Below are positions 22,269 to 33,801 of a stretch of 64,000 bases of DNA, one piece after another; position 1 is the first letter of the stretch; every line of letters begins with the position of its first letter. A program made the translations under genes and the position numbers. The stretch comes from Dipteronia dyeriana (taxonomy: Eukaryota; Streptophyta; Magnoliopsida; Sapindales; Sapindaceae), in NCBI GenBank assembly GCA_032871835.1, contig CM065297.1, positions 37,759,098-37,823,097 of the forward strand. The letters are read 5' to 3'. The notes beneath the pieces were generated by a model. The model made no database searches, was not told the DNA's origin, and saw nothing but the letters and a program-made list of their open reading frames with translations.

Positions 22269-24110
22269 ATGGACATTGGTAGAGATGGAAGTTCATCTCC
22301 TCGCAACGTTGATGTATCGCGTGAAACCAATCTCTCTGATCCAGTTTATGTCACCGTTATAGGAAATATCCATCTTTAAAAACCCCGCCATCCACCAGAC
22401 CTTACACTCAACCACTGGGATCTCCCTAGAAGCGTTCAAATAGATCTAAGAGTCCCTACGAAAAGTCATCGAACATGCTACAGGAAAAACTTAAGTTCGA
22501 TGTATCAACTTTCAATGCCGATTGTGGCCAGGGATCCTAAGGTGCGCTCTGAGATAGTGGCGGTCACTCTATGAGCACCTTAGAAACAAGGAAAAGATAA
22601 TGCAGAACATCATGATAAAAAGGACGTTCGTATAGAGAAGGTGACTGAAAAGATCGGGGAGTGTGGGAACACCGAAAGTCTAGTTTACTGGAAGAAGTGG
22701 AAAGGTACAATGGGGTGAAAACCTACCCCAAACGGGAACATATATATGATGAACAACGTAAAAGGTCCTGCTCACAATCAAGTGACAATGAAACAGCCTT
22801 TAGAAGGCATAGGGAGACAACCCCTGTGGTCCTTTCGGTGCCAGATCAGCGAGAGGGTCCCCAAGGACCCATATGGGCTCACTGTTCATCAGAGGTTCAA
22901 CGAGCGCAGAGAGCCAGAATAGGAGCGAGAGATTCTCCTTAGGAGGATAGAAACCCTTGAACGAAGGTAGAACTTTGGAAACCCACTGATTGGGAATTTT
23001 GAAAGCCCGTTTGCTGATTCTATAAGGTAGGCCCATTTTTCAAAGAAATTCAGAACGCCACACGTGAAGCAATTCAAAGCTAATACTGACCCACAAGAGC
23101 ATGTATGGAGGTACCAAGTGCAATGACACAGTATGGTTATGATTTCGCCCTCATGTGTCGCATGTTCCTACAAACGTTGGGAGATCACGGATCAAGATGG
23201 TTTGGAGGGTTGTCTGTAATTTCCATTAGTACAAGCAATCACCAAGCAATTCATGGAAAACATCTAGCAAAGAAAGTCCATATCAACCTTGTTAACCCTA
23301 AAGCAAAGGAAAGACGAGATGTTGAAAGACTACCTGACCAGATTCTTGTAAGTGGTGTCAATGATGATGCAATAGTATTAGCGTTCATCAATAGTTTACA
23401 TCATAACTATCTAAATTTAAGCCTGATGCAAAGGCGACCGACCACGTACGCGAGCATGGTAGACCATGTTAAAGGATACACCATGGCAGAGAAGGAATAA
23501 CTAGCCTATGGTGGAGAACTTATACACAGGGGTCGGCCCGAAAGTAGCCAGAAATGAAAGAATGGTAGCCCAAGAAATAGCGGTAAAGAGGAGCAATAAT
23601 GTAGTAGAGGAAAAAGTATGGATGAAAAAAAGAACAAAGACAAATGTTGTAGGCAATACACTAATTGCACTCCGCTGGACAAAGGACAAGAAGAAATCTT
23701 GAATGTGATAGAAGATAAGAATTTGAACAAGAAACCCCTTAAGTTTTTTCCAAATAAGACACCAATAATTGCTGCGGGTTTCACGAGAAGAATGATAATG
23801 AAACCTCCAAGTGTTAATAGTTAAGGGACTGCATCGAAAAGCTAATCAGAGAAGGATACCTCAAAGACATGATCCTAAGGAGTGAGTATGATCGCTGTAA
23901 GAACACCATAGTAGAGGAGTAAGATAGAAGTCGAAAGGGCCTCATGAGAGATTCAGGTAATGGGGCAATCAGTACCATCTTTGGTGGACCATACACTGGA
24001 GTAGTAGTCGAGAGAGGATGTTCGAAGTTAGAGAAGCTATAGATGGTTAGAGAAACCTGGAGGTGAATTTGTTAGGGCCCGATCAATTACAAACAAGGTT
24101 GGGACCCAAT
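22269..24110 (+). pseudogene. Gypsy A gag, broken
   Basis: The start codon at 22269 opens a frame of 36 codons (MDIGRDGSSSPRN..) before a stop; degenerate linker follows. The capsid core is recognisable from about 22980 (NPLIGNFESPFADSI) through FRTPHVKQFKANTDPQEHVW to 23105-23500, with RWFGGL, PDQILVSGVNDDAIVLAFINSL and an end at VKGYTMAEKE. It matches the retrotransposon gag core also seen in B (40668-41369), where PHVEQFKKDTDP and VAFINNLQNG correspond. Continued traces (IREGYLKDM near 23850) mark the C-terminal nucleocapsid part. Confidence 0.82.
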
Positions 24111-24790
24111 AATTTTCATCGACGCAGACACACATATATCAGAAGTAAGGCCGAAGGACGCGATCGTGTTGTCGGTTCGCGTAGGGCATAGAGAAGTAAG
24201 AAGGGTAGTGATCGACAATGAAAGCTCGGTGGATAATCTAAGTGTGGAGGTGTTTGACCGACTCTGGTTGTAAAGAAAAGGCTTCCAACCACTCAAAGTC
24301 ACACTCAGAGGCTTCAAAGGAGCAGAGGTAAGATCGTTAGGAATGGTGAAGTTACTGATGAAGATCGAAAGCTTTCTTTGTGTCAAGACAGTATTGCTAG
24401 ACTTTATGGTCATGAATGTAGAGAACTTGTCATATAATACCTTGTTGGGTCAGTCTTTCTTAAACAAGATGAAAGCCGTGACCGCCACATATATACAAAC
24501 GATGAAGTTCACCACTGAAGCAGGAGTAGGAGTCATGAAAAGCTCACTAAAGTGGGTGAGAAAGGAAAATCTGGTTGTGTACAGGAGAAAGCAGAATCGA
24601 GGGTAGTGCAGGTGTATACCCTTGAAGAGAATAAAGACCAGAAGATAGATGACATGGAAATTAGAGTGGAAACACCGACCTGGTTAGTCCAGGACCCGAG
24701 GGAGACACCTCCGGAAGATAGGAAAATCAAGGAAGATGAACCGACCAAAGAGATTATAGTTGATGACTACAACCCGAAAAAACTGTAAGG
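24111..24790 (+). pseudogene. Gypsy A protease region
   Basis: Aspartic protease segment: LSVRVGHREVRRVVIDNESSVDNL near 24170-24245, where B has IDNGSSVDIL, so the catalytic glycine is glutamate here. The frame at 24343-24606 continues with VKLLMKIESFLCVKTVLLDF and NTLLGQSFLNKMKAV, the C-terminal flap-to-end region of Tat-type proteases. A charged linker up to 24788 (RETPPEDRKIKEDEPTKEI) leads to the RT. Confidence 0.8.
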
Positions 24791-25416
24791 CTTAGGGCTC
24801 TGCTGATAAAGCAAGTGCAAAATGAGATGGTTAGGCTTCTGAAGGAATATAAGGACATGTTTGCCTAGAAATACGAGGATATGCTCAGAATTGATCCAAT
24901 GATAATCTCGCACTATTTAGCGGTTGACCCCGATCGCAAGCCAGTTGTTTAGAAAGGAAGATGGTTTAACCGGGAGAGAAGCAAGGTGTTCAAAGAAGAA
25001 GTAAAGAAGCTGCTTGTAGCATGATATATGAGGGAAGTGAAGTACCCTGAATGGGTGGCCAACGTGGTGCTGGTTAAAAAGAAAAATGGTCGATAGAGGA
25101 TGTGTATAGATTTCTTTGACCTCAACAAAACATGTCCAAATAATAGCTTCCTTCTGCCCTGGATCGACCGGTTAGTGGATGCAACAGCCGGTTTACGAGT
25201 TGTTGAGCTTCATGGATGCATACTCCGGATATAACCTGATCCAAATGTTCAAACCTGATGAGGACAAGACATCCTTTATCGTCGACCAAGGACTATACTG
25301 CTAGAAAGTCATACCTTTTGGTCTCTAAAATGCCAGGGCAACTTACAAAAGACTGGTGAATAAGATGTTCACCTGACAGATCGATAGAAACATGGAAGTA
25401 AATGTTGACGTACTCT
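24790..25416 (+). pseudogene. Gypsy A reverse transcriptase, first part
   Basis: RT N-terminal and fingers/palm segments with several stops: a KEYKDMFA-like opening, SHYLAVDPDRKPVV, YPEWVANVVLVKKKNG, RMCIDFFDLNK and FMDAYSGYN. It follows the same order as B 42400-43000. It is cut at 25416, within the codons of the catalytic region (..MEVNVD), by a solo X LTR and resumes at 27685. The Asp-Asp site itself falls at the insertion point. Confidence 0.85.
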
Positions 25417-27684
25417 AGTTTGGATTATGCTCGATAGCAAGAGTGTAATAATATATTTGACAATCTTCTCATATTTATAAAAGTGATTTCTAGTTTAACA
25501 AATCTTATAGCATTTATAGTTTAATTATTATAATGGTCAAAAGTAAATATTCATAAGGTCAAAAGACTATGATAAAAGAAGAATTGTTCGTATATCTTGA
25601 TATGTATGAGGTAGACATAATTCTTTAGTTAGTCTTGAATAATATTCACATCGTAAGATAAAGGTTGGGCTCCTTTATCTTGTCATAGTTATAGATCCTC
25701 TTGCTAGCATTTGTGTGGGAACAAATGTGTTATGATGAGTCTAAAATCATCAAAGTGTGGTGTCTTTGGGCAAAAAAATCTAGTGCACTGGGTGCATTGA
25801 ATAGGATCATAGTGAAATAATTTATCTAGAAATGTCAATGGATAAAAGTTATTACTTGAAGACAATCAGAGATTCTATCTTAATCCTGAGATAACTGATG
25901 GACTTATGGTTGCAAGTGTTATCAATTGAGCTATCAAATAGTACGATTATATAACATAGTCTATCCTCGATAGTTTGGAGGTATTCATTTGTTAATCGAT
26001 AGAGGACTTCATTTATAGATATGGACATCGTGTCTCCATTTATTAATGAGAGTAGAATATCATAATACGGATGTTTTGAGGTATTGGATATTAAATCTTT
26101 ACGTTATGTTTTCAATAAAGTCTATTGAAATATGGCTTATGGACAAGTCAAAATATCAAAGTTCAAAATGTAGTCATATGAGTAAATATGGTAACTTGGA
26201 GAGCTATAGGCAGTTTATGAGGTCTTGGCGCTTACTGATATTCTTCATGAGGATACACTATCTCCATTAAGATTGTCTAGGGTAAGATTGAGAAATATTA
26301 ACTTGTTCCATCTTTATTTAAGAGTTTAATTTTAGTTATTTAGTGGAATGAACTAAAATTAATTGATCGGACCTAAGTGAATGATTTATTGATTATGATT
26401 AGGTTATGTCTATTGAAGCTTAAATTTAGATTGCCCGCAAAGATCCCCAATCCATATGAACTTGTGAGGATCACTTGATATATTCTACCGGACTAAGTTA
26501 TAGGTTCATCTAGAATTGTATTAAGGCTTGAGGACTTGTTTCTTTTAGTAATAACGGATCTAGTTCACATGTGGACTTTTTATTTAAGTACAATGGATTT
26601 AATAAATTGGAAAAATAATATTTGGCCCAAATTTATATAGTTCGGGCGGCAAAGAACTATATAATAGCCTTATATATTGTTTTTTATTTTATTATTTAAC
26701 TAAATGCAAATTAATTAATTATTTATTTTATTAAAAGTCAAAATCTTTTTCCTAGTTGGAGAAGGTCTCCTAGAGTCATATTATTGTTGGTAATATGATA
26801 AGTATCAAATAATATATTAAATAAGTAGACAAATAATATGAATTTTTTTATCTAGTCAAATAAGGAAGTATTTGATTTATAATAGGACTCTAATTGACAA
26901 TTGGTCAAATCAGGAAGTTTTTGATTTAGTAAAAATTTAATTATATTCAATAATTGGTTATTGAATAAATACACTGTTTGGTTTAAATTAGGAGTCTTAG
27001 TGTGGAAAAGAAATCTTTCTTTGAAAATAATTCTGTCACCAAGTAAATCCACCTAGAGAATCCTCTTTAGGAGAGGATTTGTATACCTATACATACACCT
27101 AGTGAATTTCTGCCAAGTATAATGTTTTTGTGTTGAAAATTTTATCCAAGCTAGAGAATTTTAAGATAGAAAAAAAAATTAGTTTTTGCGCTAGTCGAAA
27201 TTCGGCCAACTCATAGATATTATGTATTGAATTGAGCTAAGGAGAAGAGAAAATGGGAACTTTTTTTTTTGATCGTGCACTAGTATCCTTTATATTAAAA
27301 TTTGTGCACAAAAATCGAATCGGGTTCATATGAGTTTCAATCAAATAGATTGATAATTCACAAGTGACCGAACGTTCTTGGGTTTTCTCTTGGAGGATTA
27401 TTGTGACTAATAAAAGAAAGAGATTTTGTTTGTTTCCATCCTCATGTATACAACTTTAAGAAAGAGAGCTCATACTCCTATGTGATTCACATTTGTGATT
27501 GGATTGAAAGATTTTGCGGATTCAATTCATTGCTAGTTCAATCGTCAAGGGAAAAAGGTACGATACTTTTAATATATGTCAATTAATCTAGGGTTAAGGT
27601 TCTTTCTTTTCGAGGGAAAATTTTTAAAATATACCAAACCCTACTTTTACGCTTCCATTGCATTTCGAATCGATTTTTCCTACA
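25417..27684 (+). repeat. Solo X LTR inserted in gypsy A RT
   Basis: Complete X LTR of 2268 bp on the plus strand, from AGTTTGGATTATGCTCG (normal start TGTTGGGATTATGCTCG) to ..TTTTTCCTACA. Gypsy RT lies on both sides and there is no PBS or internal region, so it is a solo LTR left by LTR-LTR recombination. The 5-bp flanks (ACTCT and ATATT) agree at only three positions, so the target duplication has decayed or been altered. Confidence 0.9.
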
Positions 27685-28440
27685 ATATTGACAAAAAGCA
27701 TAGCGTTAGAGGAACATGCATGAGATCTCAGGGAAACATTCAGAGTGTTACAAAGGTTTGGTATGAAGCTCAATCCAAAAAAGTGCATCTTTGGAGTACC
27801 TTCGGGGAGATTCCTAAGATTCCAAGTTTACCGGAGGGGATTTGAAGTTAACTCATAAAAAGTAAAGGCATTAGAGGAAATGAGATCTCTAAGAACATTA
27901 AAAGAAATCTAAAGGCTGATACAGTGCTTGGCGTCTCTGAATCAATTTGTAAGCAAGTGAACTGACAAATGCTTTCCCGTTTTTAAGGCAATTAAGAAAG
28001 GTAAGATGGTGGAATGGAATGCTAAGTGTGAACAGACCTTCAGAAAGATCAAAGAATATCTAGGAAAAACACCGATTCTATTCGAACCCCTTAAAGGAGA
28101 AGCTTTTTTTATACCTGTCAGTGGCATTTGTAGCAACGAGTTTAGTAATGGCCTGACTAGATGAGGGGGTACAAAAGCCAGTATATTATACAAGCAAAGC
28201 ATTTTTACCAGCTGAGACAAGGTATTCACCAACAGAGCAGATGGTGATGGCCCTTGTGACTACAGGAAGGAAGCTAAGGCCATATTTTCAAGCCCATAGG
28301 ATCGAGGTCTATATGGACTACCCGTTGAAGCAAATTCCATTGAAACCCGAAGTGTCTGGGAGACTAACTAAATGGGCCGTGGAGTTGAGTGAGTTTGAGA
28401 TAGCATATCTACCCATGACATTATAAAAGGGCAAGTCATG
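27685..28440 (+). pseudogene. Gypsy A RT second part and RNase H
   Basis: Resumes directly after the LTR with RT thumb sequence: GMKLNPKKCIFGVPSGRFL and FQVYRRGFEVN (27750-27850), then LRTLKEI.RLIQCLASLNQFVSK. The first RNase H has FEPLKGE.., EQMVMALVTTGRKLRPYFQAHRIEVYMDYPLKQI, EVSGRLTKWAVELSEFEIAYLP (28241-28426). Frameshifts and stops are common. Parallel to B 43100-43770. Confidence 0.85.
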
Positions 28441-28900
28441 GCTAACATGATAACAAAATTTACCGAACCAAATAGTGAGGTGATCAAGATGCTCAAAAAG
28501 AAAGAAGAGTTCACATGGAAACTATATGTAGATGGGTCGTCATATACAAATGGTAGCGGGGCTGGGAAAGTAATATCTATCACAAAAGGTGATAAAGTAG
28601 AATTTACCCCATGGTTTGACTTCAAAGCCACTAACAACATGGCCGAGTATGAGGAACTCCTGGTAGGGCTTAGAGTGTGCATGGCCTTAGGGGTGGATGT
28701 GCTGGAAATATTCGACGACTCGCAAGTGGTTGTAAACTAAATTTTGGACGAGTATCAAGAAAAGGGTAACAAACTGGCTGTATATTTAGGGGTTGCTAAA
28801 GCCCTGCAAGAATGATTCAAAACGTACAGAATCACCCTGATCTTGATGGAAGACAATGAAAAGGCAGACGCTTTGTTAAAATTAGCATCAGCTACTATTG
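28441..28900 (+). pseudogene. Gypsy A second (archaeal-type) RNase H
   Basis: Open from 28438 to 28740: FTWKLYVDGSSYTNGSGAGKV, FKATNNMAEYEELLVGLRVCMALG and DSQVVVN, followed by a stop and then LDEYQEKGNK and a NEKADALLKLASA end. The D..G motif (YVDGSS), AEYEELL and the DSQ block are those of RNase H. It follows a normal RNase H, and this doubling is the hallmark of the Tat lineage of plant gypsy elements. Confidence 0.88.
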
Positions 28901-28999
28901 GTGTATGGTCAAAAACCATCTTGGTCGCTCAATTTAAAAGGCCAAGCATCAAGGACCAAGAAGAGATATTGGAGATAGGTGTGATTGAAGGATAACAGA

Positions 29000-30249
29000 C
29001 CACTTGGATAACCCAGATCAGGGAATACCTAGAGGATGGAAAACTGTCAACAGAAGCAACTAAAGCGAAACGTCTCAGGTACAAAGCCGCTAGGTACTCG
29101 ATGGTCGGGGGAGAGTTATACATGAGAGGATTCTTGAAAGCTTTGTAGAGATGTGTCTGCCCAGTAGAGGGTAGGCAGATATTAGAGAGCATCTATAGGG
29201 AAGTGTGTGGGAACCAGTATGGAGAAAAGAGCTTAGCACACAAAACTCTCAAACAAGGCTTTTACTGGCCGACCCTAATCCAAGAATCTCAAGAAGTTAT
29301 GGATCAATGTGGGGGTTGCCAAAGGTTAGTTAATGACATGAAGAGACCTGACCTCCTGAATAGTTGAAGAGCCTATCATCACCTTGGTCGTTTGTCATGT
29401 AGGGGCTAAACTTGATCAAGCCAGATGCCTATGGCAACCAAAGGTGGGGTAAATCATGCTATTGTAGCTGTAGATTACTTTACCAAATGGGTTGAGGCAG
29501 AAGCACTAGTGCATATAACCGAAGCCAATACTACGAGCTTCATCAAGAAGTATGTCATCTACCGGTTCAGGGTCCCAGACATAACAATTATTGACAATAG
29601 AACTCAAGTTGACAATGACAATTTCAGAAAAAATTATTGGGATTTCGGCATAAAAATTATTATGCCACACCAGCTCACCTTCAGACCAATGGTCAGACAG
29701 AAGCATTAAACAAAATAATCAAGCACACCTTGAAGGCAAAACTAGATGCCAAGAAAAGGAACTAGGCAGACAAGCTACATGAAATTTTATGGGCATACCG
29801 AACCACTGAAAGGACTTCAACAGGGGAAACCCCTTATTCATTGGCGTTTTGGACAATGGTAATGATCTTGGTGGAAGTAATTCATAACTCACCAAGGGTG
29901 CATCTCTTCAATCCTGAGTCAAACGTTGGTATCCTAGAAAAGAACTTAGATGAGTTGGATGAAAAAAAAGATGTGTCAAGAATAAGGACCGCAGCCTATC
30001 AGCAAAGGGTCACTAGATACTGGAACTCGCATGTCCGGATAAAAAGATTCCAATTCGGAGATCTAGTTCTAAGAAAGTCATCCCCCAATACCAGAGATAA
30101 ATTAGCTAAAGCTTTATCAAAATAATGGGAAGGTCTGTACAAGGTGATAAGGTTGGCCAGACATGGGGTGTACTACCTTGCCCGATCAGAAGTAAGCGGA
30201 TTGCCCAGGCCATACAACGTCCAATACCTAAAAATGTTTTACCGATAAG
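29000..30249 (+). pseudogene. Gypsy A integrase, first copy
   Basis: N-terminal zinc-binding region (about 29140-29330) with CGNQYGEKSLAHKTLKQGFYWP and QCGGCQR. The core (29425-29709) has VAVDYFTKWVEAEA (first aspartate) and TIIDNRTQVDN (second aspartate; NGTQFD in the other copies). The glutamate block lies in another frame. The C-terminal region (29841-30125) has RVTRYWNSHVRIKRFQFGDLVLRKS, and the GPY/F-like end reads KVIRLARHGVYYLARSE and LPRPYNVQYLKMFYR before the stop near 30249. It is the first unit of a tandem triplication. Confidence 0.85.
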
Positions 30250-30571
30250 GGTCCCTCAGTTCTTCCTGTTCATTTCTTATCTCAGAGATTGATTTTACTT
30301 TTTAAGTTGATTATTTTGTGTTTCCTTTTAACATTCAATAAAAGCCTTTTTGAGGGAAAAATTTCAAAAATCAAGAGTAGTGTTCTAAAACCTCACTTTC
30401 GTATACAAAAGCAATCTCGAGGAACCTAGAAATTTGTCGGTGTTCAGTGGGGGCGCCCGAGAGGTCTAGTGAGTGAGGCCAAAAACATGTGTCATAAAGA
30501 CAGTGTACACTCGTCGAGAATAACAGGGTGCAATAAAGCACTGCTAGGGTGCCTTCATGCCATAAGCGCCT
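29271..30571 (+). repeat. Tandem unit 1 of gypsy A integrase end
   Basis: 1301-bp unit starting GACCCTAATCCAAGAATC within the zinc-binding part of integrase and ending ..CATAAGCGCCT after the pol stop and about 320 bp of non-coding sequence. It is nearly identical by eye to the next two units. Confidence 0.92.
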
Positions 30572-31867
30572 GACCCTATTCCAAGAATCTCAAGAAGTTA
30601 TGGATCAATGTGGGGGTTGCCAAAGGTTAGTTAATGACATGAAGAGACCTCCCGAATAGTCGAAGAGCCTGTCATCACCTTGGTCGTTTGTCATGTAGGG
30701 GCTAGACTTGGTCAGGCCAGATGCCTATGGCAATTAAAGGTGGTGTAAATCATGCTATTGTGGCTGTAGATTACTTTACCAAATGGGTCAAGGCAGAAGC
30801 ACTGGTGCATATAACTGAAGCCAATACTACGAGCTTCATCAAGAAGAATGTCATCTACCGGTTTGGGGTCCCAGACATGACAATTATTGACAATGGAACT
30901 CAGTTTGACAATGACAATTTCAGAAACAATTATTGGGATTTCGGCATAAAAAATTATTATGCCACACCAGCTCACCCTCAGACCAATGTTTAGACAGAAG
31001 CATTAAACAAAATAATCAAGCACACCTGGAAGGCAAAACTAGAAGCCAAGAAAAGGAACTAGGCAGACAAGCTACATGAAATTTTATGGGCATACCGAAC
31101 CACTGAAAGGACTTCAACAGGGGAAACCCCTTATTCATTGGCGTTTAGGACAATGGTAATGATCCTGATGGATGTAATTCATAACTCACCAAGGGTGCAT
31201 CTCTTCAATCCCGAGTCAAACATTGGTATCCTAGAAAATAACTTAGATGAGTTGGATGAAAAAAAAGATGTGTCAAGAATAAGAACCGCAGCCTATCAGC
31301 AAAGGGTCGCTAGATACTGGAACTCGCATGTCCGGATAAAAAGAATCCAATTCGGAGATCTAGTTCTAAGAAGGTCATCGCCCAATACTGGAGATAAATT
31401 AGCTAAACCTTTATCAAAATAATGGGAAGGTCTGTACAAGGTGATAAGGTTGGCCAGACATGGGGTGTACCACCTTGCCCGATCAGAAGTAAGCGAATTG
31501 CCCAGGCCATACAGCGTCCAATACCTAAAAATGTTTTACCGATAAGGGTCCGTCAGTTCTTCCTGTTCATTTTTTATCTTAGAGATTGATTTTACTTTGT
31601 TAGTTGATTATTTTGTGTTTCCTTTTAACATTAAATAAAAGTTTTTTTGAGGGAAAAATTTCAAAAATCAAGAGTAGTGTTCTAAAACCTCGCTTTCGTA
31701 TACAAAAGCAATCTCGAGGCACCTAGAAATTGGTCGGTGTAGAATGGGGCGCCTGAGAGGTCTAGTGAGTGAGGCCAAAAACATGTGTCATAAAGACAGT
31801 GTACACTCGTCGAGAATATCTGGGTGCAATAAAGAACTGCTAGGGTGCCTTCATGCCATAAGCGCCT
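30572..31867 (+). repeat. Tandem unit 2 of gypsy A integrase end
   Basis: 1296-bp unit beginning GACCCTATTCCAAGAATC. Encodes a second integrase core (30721-30993) and a second C-terminal end (31138-31422 and on to about 31545). The glutamate block reads TNV followed by a stop, whereas unit 3 has NGQTEALN. Confidence 0.92.
30590..31545 (+). pseudogene. Gypsy A integrase, second copy
   Basis: Integrase core plus C-terminal domain within tandem unit 2. VAVDYFTKWVKAEA and TIIDNGTQFDN are present; a stop follows PQTNV at the glutamate block. The C-terminal part has RVARYWNSHVRIKRIQFGDLVLRRS, then a stop before WEGLYKVIRLARHGVYHLARS. There is no upstream RT or RNase H, so it cannot be translated as part of a normal polyprotein. 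Confidence 0.85.
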
Positions 31868-33149
31868 GACCTTGTTCCAAGAATCTCAAGAATTTACGGA
31901 TCAATGTGGGGGTTGCCAAAGGTTAGTTAATGACCTGAAGAGACCTCCCGAATAGTTGAAGAGCCTGTCATCACCTTGGTCGTTTGTCATGTAGGGGCTA
32001 GACTTGATTAGGCCAGATGCCTGTGGCAACCAAAGGTGGGGTAAATCTTGCTATTGTGGCTGTAGATTACTTTACCAAATGGGTCGAGGCAGAAGCACTG
32101 GTGCATATAACCGAAGCCAATACTACGAGCTTCATCAAGAAGAATGTCATCTACCGGTTCAGGGTCCCAGACATGACAATTATTGACAATGGAACTCAGT
32201 TTGACAATGACAATTTCAGAAACAATTATTGGGATTTCGGCATAAAAAATTATTATGCCACACCAGCTCACCCTCAGACCAATGGTCAGACAGAAGCATT
32301 AAACAAAATAATCAAGCACACCTTGAAGGCAAAACTAGATGCCAGGAAAGGGAACTAGGCAGACAAGCTACATGAAATTTTATGGGAATGCTGAACCACT
32401 GAAAGGACTTCATTCATTGGCGTTTAGGACTATTGTAATGATCCTGGTGGAAGTAATTCATAACTCACCAAGGGTGCATCCCTTCAATCCCGAGTCAAAC
32501 GTTGGTATCCTAGAAAAGAACTTAGATGAGTTGGATGAAAAAAAAGATGTGTCAAGAATAAGGACTGTAGCCTATCAGCAAAGGGTTGCTAGATACTGGA
32601 ACTCGCATGTCCGGATAAAAAGATTCCAATTCGGAGATCTAGTTCTAAGAAGGTCATCGCCCAACACCGGAGATAAATTAGCTAAAGCTTTATCAAAATA
32701 ATGGGAAGGTCTGTACAAGGTGATAAGATTGGCCAGACATGGGGTGTACCACCTTGCCCGATCAGAAGTAAGCGAATTGCCCAGGCCATACAACGTTCAA
32801 TACCTAAAAATGTTTTACCGATAAGTGTCCCTCGGTTCTTCTTGTTCATTTTTTATCTTAGAGATTGATTTTACTTTGTTAGTTGATTATTTTGTGTTTC
32901 CTTTTAACATTCAATAAAAGCCTTTTTGAGGGAAAAATTTCAAAAATCAAGAGTAGTGTTCTAAAACCTCACTTTCGTATAAAAAACAAATCTCGAGGCA
33001 CCAAGAAATTGATCGGTGTAGAGTGGGGGCGCCCGAGAGGTCTAGTGCGTGAGGCCAAAAACATGTGTCGTAAAGACAGTTTACACTCGTCGAGAATAAC
33101 TGGGTGCAATAAAGCACTGCTAGAGTGCCTTCATGCCATAAACGCCTGA
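31868..33149 (+). repeat. Tandem unit 3 of gypsy A integrase end
   Basis: 1282-bp unit beginning GACCTTGTTCCAAGAATC. A short deletion near 32409 removes the GGGGAAACCCC stretch seen in units 1 and 2. Its core frame (32017-32358) has all three catalytic positions: VDYFTKW, IIDNGTQFD and NGQTEALNKI. Confidence 0.92.
31890..32825 (+). pseudogene. Gypsy A integrase, third copy
   Basis: Integrase within tandem unit 3. The core 32017-32358 has the full D,D,E set and runs on to KHTLKAKLDARKGN before a stop. The C-terminal frame (32339-32701) has EKKDVSRIRTVAYQQRVARY and FQFGDLVLRRSSP, and the GPY/F-like end finishes near 32825. It is the most intact of the three catalytic cores. Confidence 0.85.
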
Positions 33150-33801
33150 TGGAATGCGCCAAGAGTTGAACAAAGCATAAGTATTTTTACTTAAGAATAG
33201 GTGCTATCAAGGCACCTGTTAAGTTAGTTAAATACGAGATGCTCTCTTGCAACGAATCTTGATCAACAGACTATTTAGTGACATCCTATTGACTTCGTTG
33301 ATAATTAAAACACTATAAATTAGATACCATGAAAACGGTTATAAAAGAACACTTCGTGACATAAAAACAACAAGATGATCAGGCCCCAAATGGCTTCATT
33401 GACCTTTTCAACGTAAAGGCTATTACAAGCCTTGATATACAAAGTTACTTGACTAAAGTCAGGACAACTGACTAAATATAGCTTGGGTTAATAAAACGTC
33501 ATGGTGAAATTAAAGAAATTAGGTGAAAGGATATGATCACAGCCGAAACAGTTAACCTAGGTGTGGCTCAATGCACATGGTTCAAGTTAATAAGCAACTA
33601 CAATCAGTCATAAACCGTTAAATTTTAGACAACTATTATTACCAGCTCAGGCCTTGGGTTGTTACTAATGCGTAATGGGATAACCAATTCATATCATGTA
33701 ACTAGTTTGTGTGAAAACAACTAAAAGAATAAAATTCATTTTATTTATAAAATGGAGCAATTACAAAGCAGCAGTTACACAGATAACGAGACAAACAACA
33801 C
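33150..33801 (+). other. Gypsy A spacer between integrase and antisense gene
   Basis: About 650 bp without a reading frame on either strand. Read on the minus strand, AATAAA occurs near 33735-33755, roughly 50-70 bp beyond the antisense gene's stop, where a polyadenylation signal for that gene would be expected. No tandem repeat like that of element B is present. Confidence 0.6.
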
